From positions 4,651,545 through 4,715,544 of the forward strand of contig CM051456.1 in the NCBI GenBank assembly GCA_028274465.1: 64,000 bases of DNA. Reading direction: 5' to 3'. Position 1 is the stretch's first letter. The number at the start of each line of letters is the position of its first letter. The notes under the pieces are model-generated. The model ran no database searches. It was not told the origin of the DNA and worked only from the letters and a program-made list of their open reading frames with translations. Shown piece after piece: positions 13,900 through 25,730 of the stretch. The translations under genes and the position numbers were made by a program. The DNA comes from Plantago ovata. Lineage: Eukaryota > Streptophyta > Magnoliopsida > Lamiales > Plantaginaceae.

Positions 13900-14390
13900 G
13901 CTATATGATATGAGAATAGCTATCCCAGTAAAGTTAGTCGGCACCACTACCAAGCCGACTAACTTTAAGAAAGATAACACCACCAATGGCGAAGAGTTAG
14001 TTGGCACCATGAGGTCAATTAACTTACATGTCGGCTAACATTTAATTTAAGCCCTTGCATGGTCAACACGTCAAATCTCATCATGCAAGTCTCTAGGACT
14101 ATGTATGACCCACCAGGGCAAACTACGGACATGGCTCCCTCAACAATGTGGCCCGACCCCGCTATGCTATTGGGTCAAGCCCACTAAATGTCTATGAGCC
14201 TATTTGACCAGTGTGATGCGATCCGGAATGAACACTTATCACTCATCCAAGGAGGCATGGTCTATTAGCAATTTAGCACTCTCCTACAAATACAATCTTC
14301 AAGAATGGTAAGTGGATCTAAAGTGAGGTGTAATCGATTTCTATTGTTGGTATATTATTCATAGAATTCTCACTGGTATCAAATTGAAAC
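13900..14390 (+). mobile_element. Possible LTR fossil with adjoining primer-binding-site-like sequence
   Basis: The stretch ending near 14379 has an LTR-like layout: a TACAAATACA TATA-like box near 14285, a short transcribed-looking tail, and a final CA followed at once by TGGTATCAAA, which resembles the initiator-Met tRNA primer site used by plant LTR retrotransposons. The left boundary is uncertain, no coding domains follow, and I found no second LTR. If correct it is an old solo or truncated LTR. Confidence 0.3.
13930..13966. repeat. Perfect 13-bp inverted repeat (hairpin)
   Basis: AAAGTTAGTCGGC at 13930-13942 pairs perfectly with GCCGACTAACTTT at 13954-13966 across an 11-base loop. Related pieces (AGTTAGTTGGC, GTCGGCTAAC) recur in the next 80 bases. 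It may belong to the nearby LTR-like sequence. Confidence 0.7.
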
Positions 14391-15442
14391 CAAATGGTCT
14401 AGTCTCAATCTATAAAGAAATTGGCGTCACAAAAGAGGTATCGGAGTCAAACCAACCCCCACCCATGAGGGGAGCACATGGTTGACGATAACATTTCACG
14501 TTCAACGAGGAACAATTATAATTATCAAAATTTATTAAAATAAGAATGAATCTTATCATTACGAATATTATTGTTTGCTTTTTACGATAAACCTATGTTG
14601 TTGACTATTTTATAAGTGTGAATAGAGTAAATTTATCACTATCATATAAATAGATTCCGAAACGCTTGGTTACCTCAAGTAAACTACAATATCCACAGTA
14701 TTGTTCATTGGACTCTTGTCAAAAGTTTGACATTTATATATGAATGAATGAGTTTTAATGGTGCAAGGCATGCATAAATCTTGGGAGCATGGTTCGGTAC
14801 TGTCTTATTCTATACTACTAATAATTGAAAAACGCCTAGCAATTACAAATGGATTATCTTGGAATGTTGCAACAATTATTTACTTTGAATTATTTATTAA
14901 TAATGACTATATAATACTATCATTGTGCATGGCTTCATAATGTATGCAAGTATATTTAATTTAATGTTATTGGGCGCAGTTTGGAGAAACATGTCTAGGG
15001 TAGTCGCCAATCCTGAATTTGATCACATGCGCGCATACAATATTTTTGGGTAATCTAAGAGGGAAAACTTGTGACCAAACAAACGTAGCTAGCTAGCTAG
15101 CCTAGCTCGATCGTAAATTGTCAAGCAGCACATGTATTGCTGCAATAAAATTTGGCGTTTACCCAATTTGATTTATCATCAAACCTAGTAGCTTTCTTCA
15201 ACATTTTTCAAGAATTCAAGTTCATATCTAATCTAACAGATGTAAGGTAAGAAACCAACTGACATCTATACTATTATTGAATTGAAGAGGGAGAGTTTGA
15301 GTGATAAATTGGAGTTGTAAGTTTCAAATCCCATCATAGTCATTTTTAACTTTGATGTATATGGAGCCGACCAATCAAAGATGACTGATTATGTATTTGA
15401 TTTGTTGACTGTGTGATTATTTCGGTTAACATTTACAATGTA

Positions 15443-15534
15443 CTTACTCTGTCCCGATTCAAAATTTTTATTTATTTTATTAAACTATAACTTTTTAGTC
15501 TCGGTAATGGAAAACTTACCCAGAATGGAGAAAG
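15443..15534. mobile_element. Stowaway-like MITE remnant
   Basis: The left end CTTACTCTGTCCC and the right end, which reverse-complements to CTTTCTCCATTCT, form a short imperfect inverted repeat. Both ends are flanked by TA, the Stowaway (Tc1/mariner) target. It is 92 bases long and non-coding. Confidence 0.5.
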
Positions 15535-17185
15535 TAATAGTTTATGCTATGTTATCTTTTGACAAAATCATTTTGTTCGGTTCAATTTAAATTTGTTTGA
15601 TTGTTTTTTTAACTATAAATAAGTTCAGTTGAATTCAGTTCAATTCATTACTATTTAGATGAATGAATAGGACAAAGTCTTACACATTCACATGATATGA
15701 TATTTGTGTTATTTAATTTGTGAATATTATTAATAATTATCTTCACAAGTTATATATTGTGCAGTGTTTTTTAACTTGTATTTTCGTTTGATGTAATTAG
15801 TTCCTCATGGTTGGAAGTAGAAGTATGCAAAGAGGGAGGAATTGAAAGGAGAATATTTTGGAGTCACTATTCCAGTATTCCTCCTCATTCAATTCAGATT
15901 TTACTTCAAAAAACCAGTCAACTCCGTTTGGAAGTATAAGGATAGCATATAACATGGGCTCGTGATCGTGTCACACAGTAAACCAAGTACTTCTAAATTA
16001 AATTCACTTGCCGAGTCGCAATCATATGGTAGGTAGGCCTATGTTACGGCTAAAACAATCATTCAGCTCTTTAACCGACGAAATATTCATTAACCATATA
16101 AACCATAAACACAGTGTTCGTGACGGGATATTGTGGAAAGTACAATATCATAATATCATAATGTAATAATTCGTTTTAGAACTGGTGAATTGAACATCCT
16201 TCAGTAAAAATTGATGTGGAAACAGAGATAAACATAAGAAAATGGAACACCAAAAATACAAGTGATGAGCACAGCACAGGAAAGAGAGATTCAAGAATTT
16301 GCAAAAACTATTTCTATTCATTGGTCAAATTAAAATTACATAACCTGTCCAACTTAAAGATGCACGTAATTATAATTACTATTTTGATCCAATTAATCAA
16401 GTCTTTTAGTTTTAAATGACCAACATTTATACCAAGTGATTTTGGAGGTATGAACCTTGGAGGCAGAGCAAAAAATTGACATAGCAGCCGCTCATGCAAT
16501 GAACATCTCTGTTTTTCTGCATTTGCATCAAATGTGACAGTAATTTCCATGTGACTAAAAACAGCTTTTATGCCTGTCTTTATCTCTGCTCACTGCTCAC
16601 CCCACAAACTAATTTCCCTATAACCCAAAAGAATACTACTATTAATCTTAGGATTTATAAATGAGACCCAATGTTAAAATATTGTACTAATAGAATAGGA
16701 GGAAATGAAATTTTGAATTACAACGCAGGTATACTATGGTTTATACAAAATTTAAGTTAACAACTAATATAATATAAATATATTTGGAGTTATAATTTAG
16801 TATAAACCGGTAGCATAGTTATATTTGATATATTTTTCAGTTAACAAAAGTCTCATATATTATTATTTTCAAAGTTTAAAATCATACCACTAAAATAAAA
16901 AGTAGAATGAATAAATCACATAAATGGAACCATGTGCAATAGGAGTGAAACCTACAGACAGACTCCAATTATCCAATGGTCCAAAATAACTAGTCAGTGT
17001 CACCACCTCCCTCACATAGGACTTGATTAGGAGTTAGGACTATTTCCATGGTCAGTTTTGTTATTAAACCATAAATCCAGGGCCATTTTTGAAACTTTTC
17101 ATGCATAAAACCCCCCCTTCCCAAATCATTCTCACTCACCAAGCTCACAATTCAAATTTTCAAACCAAATTCTCTGTTCCAAGAA

Positions 17186-20100
17186 ATGAATGTATCAAGA
17201 ATGGAAAAGGGTTTTGCTCTTTTGCTGGTGCTCATTTGCTTCTCCACTTGCCACATTGCATTTGCTGTCTCAGATGGTTAGTAGTACTAGTACTACACTT
17301 TCTTGCTCTTGCTTACATTTCACTTCAAATTCTTGCCATTGTTCTTGTTTTTTGTTAAAGGCTCCTACTCCACATTGGTAGGAGTAAATGATAATGACTT
17401 GAAGCTTGAGTCTTTAGTAGAGTGTTTCACTTTTGGGATATTAGAATCTTGGTGCAAATCTCAGATACTTTTTTCTGTTTATGCTTTACTTTGTGCACTA
17501 AAGGTTCTTTTTTTCTTGCTTTTAGAAGTCACAAGATTGGTGTTTTTAGTACTACTAGTTTAGTTGGAATGGGCTAAATCAAGATGTTTTGCTGTTTTAT
17601 GCATTCCATTGTTTTTGGGCTCCTGAAAGTATATGGATTAGTGGTTTAAGATTCAAATGTTATGTGAATGAAGTGTAAAGAATGTCTAGAATAGATTAGT
17701 TATAATTAGTAGCTTCCAGAATTTGAATTCATCCATAAAACAAGCTTCTAATGGTAATTACGGTTTGTACTACATACATGTTCTGTACTCTATCATAATA
17801 ATACCATGGTTATTTATTTCTTATGTTTGTGAGTAAAGGTTGTTGGGTGAATTCTTCATTTATGAGGTCTACCAATAATATACTTAATAATTCTGTATGT
17901 CAATAATTTGGGGACTATGGTGCCAGTGGAGGTGACTGGTTCCAAGTATTTTTAGCAGACTTTTAAGCCAAATGTGGGTGTATAAATATTGTTCTTCCCC
18001 ATCATTTAAGAATGAGCACATAGTATTGTTTTGGAGTACTACTAAGCTTTTTATAATACTCCAATTATTAGTGATTTCAAGATGTGTGACAAATCATTCC
18101 ATTGCATGTGCTCATCACCAGTTTTTTCAGAACAAAAAAAAGACAAAGATTCACTCCTGTAAGCTGATACAGTCATTTGTATAGTACTATAACCATGTGT
18201 TTGTTTATTGATTTTCAATTGATTATTTTACAAGTTTTGTAGTGTGTAATTGCAGTTATTATTAGTTTAGTGTTAATAGTCCCTACTAGATAAGATAATA
18301 TGTCATAAGTGGGTTAAAGTGTGTAATAAAAGACAGAAACAGTAGTATAAAATTTGCATCCAGGTATAATATATATAAAAGTTTAAAATGAAATTGGAAT
18401 ACATATAGAATAAAATGTATAGTGATTGTTTGACAAATCGACGAGTTGACTGATAGTTGCTGATCATTCACCTTATTTATAAAAATCTAGATAGAGAAAG
18501 TAATCACCTTTAAATAACCCTGTAATTCACCAAAGATGATTAAATGATCAAATAAATTGAATTAAATTGTAAAGTTGACACTAAACACACGAATAAATTC
18601 AATAAAAATATCTCCGGTGCAACTTTAGATTGACTCTGTTTTGATACTCATGTTTATCCAATGAAGAACTCACGTGGGCAGCACATGGAATTGGACTCAT
18701 TCCATCTAATTGGTCATGGTCCAATCTACCACTGGACCAGCTCTGCCTTCTCAATACTCTCAAACTTAGCATTTAGTTGTTGGTTTATTACAGTTTCTTT
18801 TATCAATTTTGTCTGGATTGGCTCAAAATTTTCAAATCCTATAGGCTCAAAATGAAACAAAACTTTCCACTTGGTACCATAGTCATAGTATTTTAACGGG
18901 AATGAAGATCCTATCCTTAAGTTCATTGTACTCGATGTTTTAAATTGTTGTGCGTAAATTCTGACCACCTTGACCCGCAAAAGATGATGACTTTTAGTTG
19001 TGGAGTAATATATGCAAAAAAAGCACCATGTCCCTGAAGTATAATGTTTATAGAAGGATCTTCTTCTGTACCTTGGTAAACTGAACACTACAATGTTTTT
19101 TACTATACAGGTCCATTAGAGAATGGCAACTTTGAGCTACCTCCTCGAGCAACCGACCTTAAAGGTACCGTCGTTCTAAAGCCGCATGCCATACCAAACT
19201 GGCAGATTTCAGGCTTTGTAGAGTACATCAAAGCCGGACAAAAACAAGGTGACATGCTGCTAGTCGTTCCAGAAGGGTATGCTGCAGTTAGGCTAGGAAA
19301 CGAAGCCTCCATCAAGCAGTACATCAATGTGACTAAAGGAATGTACTACTCGTTAACGTTCAGTGCTGCACGTACATGTGCGCAAGAAGAGACTCTGAAC
19401 ATATCCGTGGCACCCGATTCTGGTGTTCTACCGATCCAGACATTGTATAGCAGTAACGGTTGGGATTCCTATGCGTGGGCGTTCAAGGCAGTGTACAGTG
19501 TAGTCGAGATCCTCCTTCACAATCCAGGAGTCGAAGAGGACCCTGCCTGCGGACCTTTGATCGATTCAATTGCCATCCGTGCTCTGTATCCTCCACGGCC
19601 AACCCGCGGTAAGCTCTTTTAGTCACTAAACCGTATTTTTTCGTGCACTGGCCTAATGCATGTCAACTAATATTGCTCAATGTGGTATAGTTAGGGATTT
19701 TCAGGACCACTGGATTATACTGTGCTTCATTAACTACCCCATTCTCTGCTGTCACTATTGATTGAACATGTGCATATGCATTTTAGGCACTACATGTCAA
19801 TTTTAACATGGATTTAAATGCATATGACTCTCTAGGGATTAAATGAACCCTAATTGATGCTGTTGGTTTATTCCATTCTATATGGAATGGTTATAATCAA
19901 GAATAGTTGACTCATAAAAATAGCATGTCCATCTTTTGCAGTTTAAGTGTTACTTCTAGCTAGGCTCTAATGTGTGATGTTTATAAAGGAAGTATAGAAA
20001 TAGGATAGCATGGTCATTATGAATTCTGAGAGTTCCATGAGGTCCATTAATGTTATATTTTCTTGATTTTCAATCATTTGAGTTATACTGATTTCATGAT

Positions 20101-21303
20101 CTGAAGCCTATTAAGGAAACTGAAACTTTCCACTTTCTCCAAGTACATGATTAGCAATGGAAACTGAGAATATAGTGTCATTTTCCAAATCACTGTTGTG
20201 GCATAATCAAGAAATGATAAGCATGTGCATATCAATATACCTTACCAGTTACTATTGGATATCATTATAGAAGGGTCCCAAGAAATGAAGGTTGGGGTCC
20301 TAGTTATACTTCTTTTTAGCAGACAATAAATGAAAAAGATTGCTAAAAAATGGTTGATACAATGAATTCATTTTCACACTTTATCAAGTTAGCATGTACT
20401 AGGACTAGGACCATTGCCATTTAATTTCCAAGGCACATCACCATCACATGGTTTTCTTTTTAAGTATATAATCTTATTCAGTAGGTCTCTGCATTAATAT
20501 GATGTGTCTACAAAGACATATGATTTCAGAACCACCCACAAGTTTTGAATTTTGATCTCTGCCCTGCCAGTTGCCACTCCCTAGCTGTTATTCGAGTATA
20601 CGTCACTCCAACTTTGTAGTCCTAATTCATCCCCCATTAATAATGATTATCATAAAATATTTACATTCGTGCACGTTTACATGTACAAACTGTAAACCTG
20701 GTTTAGGTAATAATTTGTGCGGCCTATTGCTGTCTTTGGCTAACTGTGAATCAAATATATACAGATAACATCTTGAAAAACGGTAACTTTGAAGAAGGAG
20801 CATACATTTTCCCCAACACAAGCTGGGGAGTCCTAATCCCACCATTTATTGAAGACGACCACTCTCCACTACCAGCATGGATGGTTGAATCCCTGAAAGC
20901 TGTCAAATACATCGATGCAGCTCACTTCTCTGTCCCAAGTGGACAGCGAGCTGTCGAACTTGTTGGAGGTAGAGAAAGTGCCATTGCACAAGTAGCCAGG
21001 ACCATCATTGGCAAGACTTATCAACTCACTTTCGCAGTTGGAGATGCCAGCAATGCTTGTGAAGGGTCCATGATAGTCGAAGCATTTGCTGGAAGGGACA
21101 CTGTGAAGGTCCCGTATGAGTCCAAGGGCAAAGGTGGGTATAAGCGTGCTGTTCTTCGTTTCAAGGCTGTTAGTAACCGGACCAGGATCATGTTCCTCAG
21201 CACGTACTACCACATGAGCACGAGCGACTTTGCTTCGCTCTGTGGCCCTGTGGTTGACGATGTGAAGTTGCTGAGCGTTCGTAATCCTAGGAAGTTTGCG
21301 TAA
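17186..21303 (+). CDS. DUF642 cell-wall protein (BIIDXI-like)
   Basis: Three coding exons, 17186-17276, 19111-19608 and 20765-21303, join to 375 codons, typical for DUF642. The first exon encodes a start (MNVSRMEKG) and a hydrophobic signal peptide ending near HIAFAVSDG. Two tandem DUF642 (galactose-binding-like) modules follow: the first starts at PLENGNFE and ends with EEDPACGPLIDSIAI, the second starts at NILKNGNFEEG and ends with SLCGPVVDDVKLLSV. Cysteines at TCAQEE/DPACGP and ACEG/SLCGP fit the paired disulfides of the family. DUF642 proteins are secreted to the wall, and some bind pectin methylesterase and influence its activity. There are two introns, of 1.8 and 1.2 kb. An internal Met six codons in is an alternative start, but either keeps the signal peptide. 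No damage is seen. Confidence 0.92.
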
Positions 21304-21804
21304 ACTAAGTGAAACTCTGGTGTATACTATAAGGCCAAGTACCATTTGGGTATAAGAAGAAGCGAAACATGGTGAGGTTTTCATCCTCTACTTGGAGACA
21401 GACAGTACTAGTCATCATTAATTAATTATATAATACTACCAAGTATGAAGAGTATATATAGAAAAAAAGTGTGGTTTTGAAATTGCCAAAAAACTGTAAT
21501 GTTGTATCAACCAGTGTAACTGCGAGACTGTGAAGCTTATATTACAGTGTTGATTGTTCTTCATCTTATTCTAGATGTATGTTTTTCGCGTATATATAAT
21601 ACTATAATATATTCATATACGCGCGATTTCTATATAACACGAAATAAACAAGAATTTTACATTACATTTACATAGATAGTGGTTACCGCCTAGCACTTCT
21701 TTTCATTTCAGTGTAAATCAAAATAACCTTCATTTGAATAATTATACACAAAACATGTGATTAAAGTTTCCAAGAATAATATATATATCGTAAAGCGGTA
21801 AATC

Positions 21805-21944
21805 CAACAACATTTGAATGGTGCACAACGAATCGTAACTCGGTTGGTAAACTGCTTCACCACCGATCAATAGCTCAGGGTTCGAGTTACCACGGGGTAA
21901 ATCGAGAATTATTATTGATTTTCGTTTTGTCGTTTTGCCAATTA

Positions 21945-22002
<58 letters not shown>

Positions 22003-22031
22003 AAAAAAAACAACAACAACATTTGAATGGT
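21805..22031 (+). mobile_element. tRNA-like SINE with 18-bp target-site duplication
   Basis: The flanks carry the identical 18-mer CAACAACATTTGAATGGT at 21805-21822 and 22014-22031. The body (21823-22013) has an RNA polymerase III-type layout: a degenerate A box near TAACTCGGTTGGTAAA (from 21836) and a clear B box GGGTTCGAGTT (21878-21888). It ends in a TAA repeat followed by about 20 A's. A perfect duplication of this length means the insertion is fairly young. The SINE family was not identified. Confidence 0.85.
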
Positions 22032-22737
22032 CAAGTGAAAATTCTAGCACTCCTATGTTTGAGAATAAATATAACTCTATAGTCTATACCACGATAATAC
22101 ATGAGTACATACTACATACTAGCATAAAATTTTGGTATTGTATTTTAAATTTCTAATATTATAGATCTAATAGTAGAAAAGATGATTATTGTAGTATAAA
22201 ATTTTAATGTATTTTTTTAAACGAAAAAAATTATTACAGCTTTAAACGAAGATAAAAAAAATTCGAAAGTGTATAAAAGATACACCTTACGACTACATAA
22301 TTAAACACCGAAAACCTCATAACCATACAATACAACTCAATCCCTTGGCTTCTAAGCTCATAACATGCTCATCACCTAAATAAGAGTGAAATATAATTTA
22401 ACGTTTAATGTTATATGTTAAATTTATTTTATTTTTAAAACGGTAAAAAAAACTATTATTAATTAAAGAGCATAAAATATATTCCAGAAGTTAATTATAT
22501 GTTAAAATTTTAAGGTTATATTATTGTAATAGTAGTAGTAGTTAATGTTTCAGTATAGTGCGTCTATATTTTTTTGTATTTTAAATAATGATCCTAAACA
22601 CACCAATTCAAATCAAATATGGCTATGTTTAATTTGTCTTAAATTCACTGAATTGAATTAAATAAATTTAATGGAAATGAAGAACTATTGGTCTAACTAT
22701 TTAACGTCTCGTCTCAAAATCACTGGACTAAACTAAA
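22032..22737. other. AT-rich intergenic DNA
   Basis: No gene is seen. A short segment at about 22663-22710 (with ATGAAGAACTATTGG and CTATTTAACGTC) is repeated in the same orientation, imperfectly, at about 23903-23946, just beyond the far end of the long-TIR element described next. Confidence 0.45.
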
Positions 22738-23909
22738 TAAATTTAAGGGCAAATTACTTTTGGTACCCCTGCTATTTTCCGCTATTACAGATTAGTCCAT
22801 CTATATTTTTTATTACGTAATCTTTCCCTGCTATATAAACGTAATTACAGATTAACCCACGACTTTGACTTTCGGCGCTCTAAGCCTTGGAAATGACCTT
22901 TTCGCCCTCGTCGGAATTTGTAATTCTGAATTATTCCAAACAACATGAAGTTTCATTTATTACACATTTACCCAAATATTTTAATGTTTACAATATTGAC
23001 ACAAAATATTTAAAAATTAACACACATAATTTAACTATAATTCAAAATAGTCCACAAAACTATTTGTAAACAAGCCCTTAGAATTATTATGAATAAAAAA
23101 AATGAGAAAACAATAAAACAAAATGAAAAAAGCTAAAAAATAAAGAAATTAATTAATAAAAAAATCACAGCTGCTCCGATTTGCTTAGATCGGAGCATCA
23201 ATCGGAAAATCGGAGCAGCTCTGCTCTGCTCCGATTCTCCGATCAAAGTCGGAGCAGAACTCTGCTCCGATTTGCAGATCGGAGCAAAGTTCTGCTCCGA
23301 TTTGTAGATCGGAGCAGAGCTGCTCCGATCTGCAAATCGGATCTGCTCCGATCTGCAGATCGGAGCGGAGCAGCTCTGCTCCGATCTTGAACAGAGCAGA
23401 GTGTCTGCTCCGTTCAAGATCGGAGCAGAGCTGCTCCGATCTGCAAATCGGAGCGGAGCAGAGTTCTGCTCCGATCTGCAGATCGGAGCGGAGCAGCTCT
23501 GCTCCGATCTTGAACGGAGCAGAGTGTCTGCTCCGTTCAAGATCAGATCGGAGCTGCTCCGATCTGCAGCAGTGATCGGAGCAGAGTGTCTGCTCCGATT
23601 TGCAGATCGGAGTTTCGATTTGCAAATGGAAAAAAGAAAGAGGAAAAGAGGAAAATAGAAAAAAGAAAAAAGATGTTGATGGTAAAAAGGAAAAAGAAAA
23701 ATAGAAAAAAGAAAAAAGAAAGAGGAAAAGACAAAAACAGTAATTTAGACATAAGGGCGTGTTTGGTTGGTAAGTTTTGAGGAGAGAGAGGGCGCCAGAG
23801 CCAATGCCGGACGGTGACTTGGGTTTATTTGTAATTTTCCGCGATAGATGGACTAGGATGAAAAGTAGCTGTTTAGTGGGGGTATCAAAAGTAATTATGT
23901 CTAAATTTA
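22738..23909. mobile_element. Non-autonomous DNA element with long degenerate TIRs
   Basis: The left end reads TAAATTTA, a three-base mismatch block, then about AATTACTTTTGGTACCCC. The right end reverse-complements to TAAATTTA, then about AATTACTTTTGATACCCC. Complementarity continues inward in blocks: TAGTCCATCTAT at about 22794 and 23850, and AATTACAGATTAACCCA against AATTACAAATAAACCCA, so each TIR is roughly 150 bases and diverged. There is no transposase. The core is an A/G-rich segment and the palindrome array at 23168-23612. Long TIRs suggest a Mutator-like or foldback element; because TAAATTTA is nearly self-complementary, the target duplication cannot be separated from the TIR end. Confidence 0.65.
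23168..23612. repeat. Dense array of GATCGGAGC palindromes
   Basis: About 445 bases consist almost wholly of GATCGGAGC and its reverse complement GCTCCGATC joined by short linkers such as TGCA, TTGCA and AGAGCT. Perfect palindromes occur (CTCCGATCTGCAGATCGGAG, more than once), and larger inverted modules are centred on GAGTGTCTGCTC. A module of about 123 bases is repeated directly (from about 23351 and 23474). All six frames stay open for long stretches, giving repetitive Arg/Ser/Glu-rich or Ala/Pro/Ile-rich peptides; I regard these as artefacts of the repeat and not as genes. Confidence 0.9.
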
Positions 23910-24596
23910 ATAAAAATGAAGAGGTATTGCCCTGACTATTTAACGTCAATTTGAGTCACAGGTCAAACTATTCAAAGTCAATTGAGTCACAATTTTGTAT
24001 CACCAATTTGTTTCCATACCCAAGAGCTATTGTTAGAGCTAATCACACATACCTCTGGAACTGCAGCACTATCAACAAAGTCGCAATTGCTACTGTGAAC
24101 ACTCCAATTCTGTTTAAATTCGCTCCTCCAGTTACGTTACTAGGAAACAATTTGAATCGTATTGTAATTTTTATACCTACCTACTACGACGAGTCTACGA
24201 TTGGGAACATGTTGGCGTGGCGTCTTTGTAGGGAGGGAAGAGATTCCTTGAGAAAATGGTGGAGAAAATGAATAGTAAATCCATTTTCTCAAACTGGCAA
24301 GCCGCTTTTCGATATTCTCAGTTGAAACCTTATTATTACTACTGACATTTACTATATTACAATTCTTTGCTTGTCATGTGGTACCGTTCTCAAAGTAATT
24401 TTTGATCGGTTTTGACGGTTTTTAGGGTTTAGAGACTTAATTCCTCAACAATAATAAGCTATTGTAATAAGCTATTGATTTAGACGTCACTCAGAAAAAT
24501 AAAAATTGATTAGGGACATAAGTCATTTAAGCTGGTATGCAACCAAATGTAGATCCCTTTCGAAATCACACACAAAAAAACACTCAAGCTCCTAAT

Positions 24597-24881
24597 TCAT
24601 AAACAACGAAGGTTCATCCAGTATCCACATACTAGACAACTGTACAATCTCACTTCGATACACCGTCGCTCAAGATCTAGCATGTTCCCACAATAGCCGA
24701 CAAAATAAGCTTTTCCGCCTCCCACACATCTTTGCTAAGGTACTCGAGCTCCCTTTCCACTCGGATGTCAATGTATTGATTGAAGAAACCTCCGATTCTC
24801 TTCGATTTATCGTTACTACTAACGGAATCTCTACCGATGTTAGAGCTGACACAATCGAGGTATACACTGGAGTCATTTAAA
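24597..24881 (+). pseudogene. Gene fragment resembling Hsp20-like chaperone proteins
   Basis: An open frame of about 95 codons without an initiating ATG includes LFRLPHIFAKVLELPFHSD, then IEETSDSLRFIVTTNG and DVRADTIEVYTGVI before a stop. This resembles the alpha-crystallin-like core of plant Hsp20-like proteins (FxLP...VFELPFxxDADV...), but I identify it from memory of the family only. There are no flanking exons, and the next repeat copy starts almost at its stop codon. It is probably a captured or duplicated exon, not a working gene. It could instead be an unrelated open frame. Confidence 0.35.
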
Positions 24882-25194
24882 CGTCGATCAGAGAAATATG
24901 AAGTGAGTTAGGGACATAAGTCCTAATATACAACCATTTGAATGATATATTGTTAATCCTTTTTAAAAACTGTTAATTATTTCATATGAAATGGATAGCA
25001 TATTATACGTCTATAATCAGTACCCGCTATAGTTATAGGTGTATAATGTTTGGGAATAGAGGATCATAGATGATATTACTCCATGATATTATGACCCAGC
25101 AGAGGAACGTGAATATTTGATTGCACTCGTCCAGTTAGTTAATCATAATCTACTTGTGATCTTTATATAGCTAATGCATACAGAGGGATAATGA

Positions 25195-25730
25195 GAGTTG
25201 GTCTGGCTGGTGGGTTGTTGTGTCTGTGGTGAGCCATGTAGATGGGGTGCAGATGAAGTTCACCAATGCCTTGAATATCGATTTTGAGACAGGTGTCGTC
25301 CATTTCACCGATTCTTGTATGATTTATCAACGATGGCAGTGGGGACTCATAATTTCAACGGGGGATCAAACCAGAAGATTGATCAAGTATGATCCAAGGC
25401 ATGAGAGCGCAGAGGTCTTACTCAGCGGTCTCGCTTTTGCGAATGGTGTGGCTTTAAGTGCGGATAGAAGCTTCCCCCAGTGGCAGAAACTACACCTGGA
25501 AGGATTTTGAGGTTTGGTTGTCGAGTTACAGCAGTGAGCAATTTTATCAACTTGTTGGTCGGCCCGACAACATCAATTTGAATGGTGATGGAAGTTTTCG
25601 GATTGCACATAATCGATCTTTGCGGCCAGCTGCGATTGCACAACGGACAAGAGACAGAGGGAGCCATGTTAAAATGGATAGTGATAGAAGAATATTACGT
25701 GTTTCGGATAATGCAAGATATAATCCTTAG
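25195..25730 (+). pseudogene. Strictosidine-synthase-like (SSL) pseudogene fragment
   Basis: Translation gives HVDGVQMKFTNALNID, TGVVHFTDSCMIYQR, TGRL-like TRRLIKYDP, then LAFANGVALSADRSF. After a frame change near 25475 it continues with GRNYTWKDFEVWLS and LVGRPDNINLNGDGSFRIAHN. These match, in order, the middle blades of the six-bladed propeller of strictosidine synthase-like proteins (family consensus VDGVPLKFTN, YFTDSS, GRLLKYDP, FPNGVALS, PGRPDNI). The N-terminal third and the C-terminus are absent, so this is a truncated, frameshifted relic, not a gene. It lies among other gene fragments and the dispersed repeat described here. Confidence 0.75.

Larger units (their letters stand above)
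10480..17185. other. Gene-free 6.7 kb between the K+ channel and the DUF642 gene
   Basis: No convincing gene is seen on either strand. It holds the channel's promoter at the left and the DUF642 promoter at the right, small MITEs (13687-13801, 15443-15534), a perfect hairpin (13930-13966), a possible LTR fossil (about 13.9-14.4 kb) and a GCTA run near 15090. Several GGCCCA/TGGGCC motifs cluster at 13340-13510; in plants such site II motifs usually mark promoters of growth genes, but no gene follows here. Confidence 0.5.

Noticed and set aside
23168-23612. CRISPR-like repeat array
   Set aside because: This is plant nuclear DNA; there are no uniform spacers, the units are inverted palindromes and no cas-like genes are present.
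23133-23949. Several long open frames on both strands giving Arg/Ser/Glu and Ala/Pro/Ile repeat peptides
   Set aside because: All frames open up over the GATCGGAGC palindrome array; the peptides only restate the DNA repeat and lack any domain or codon bias.
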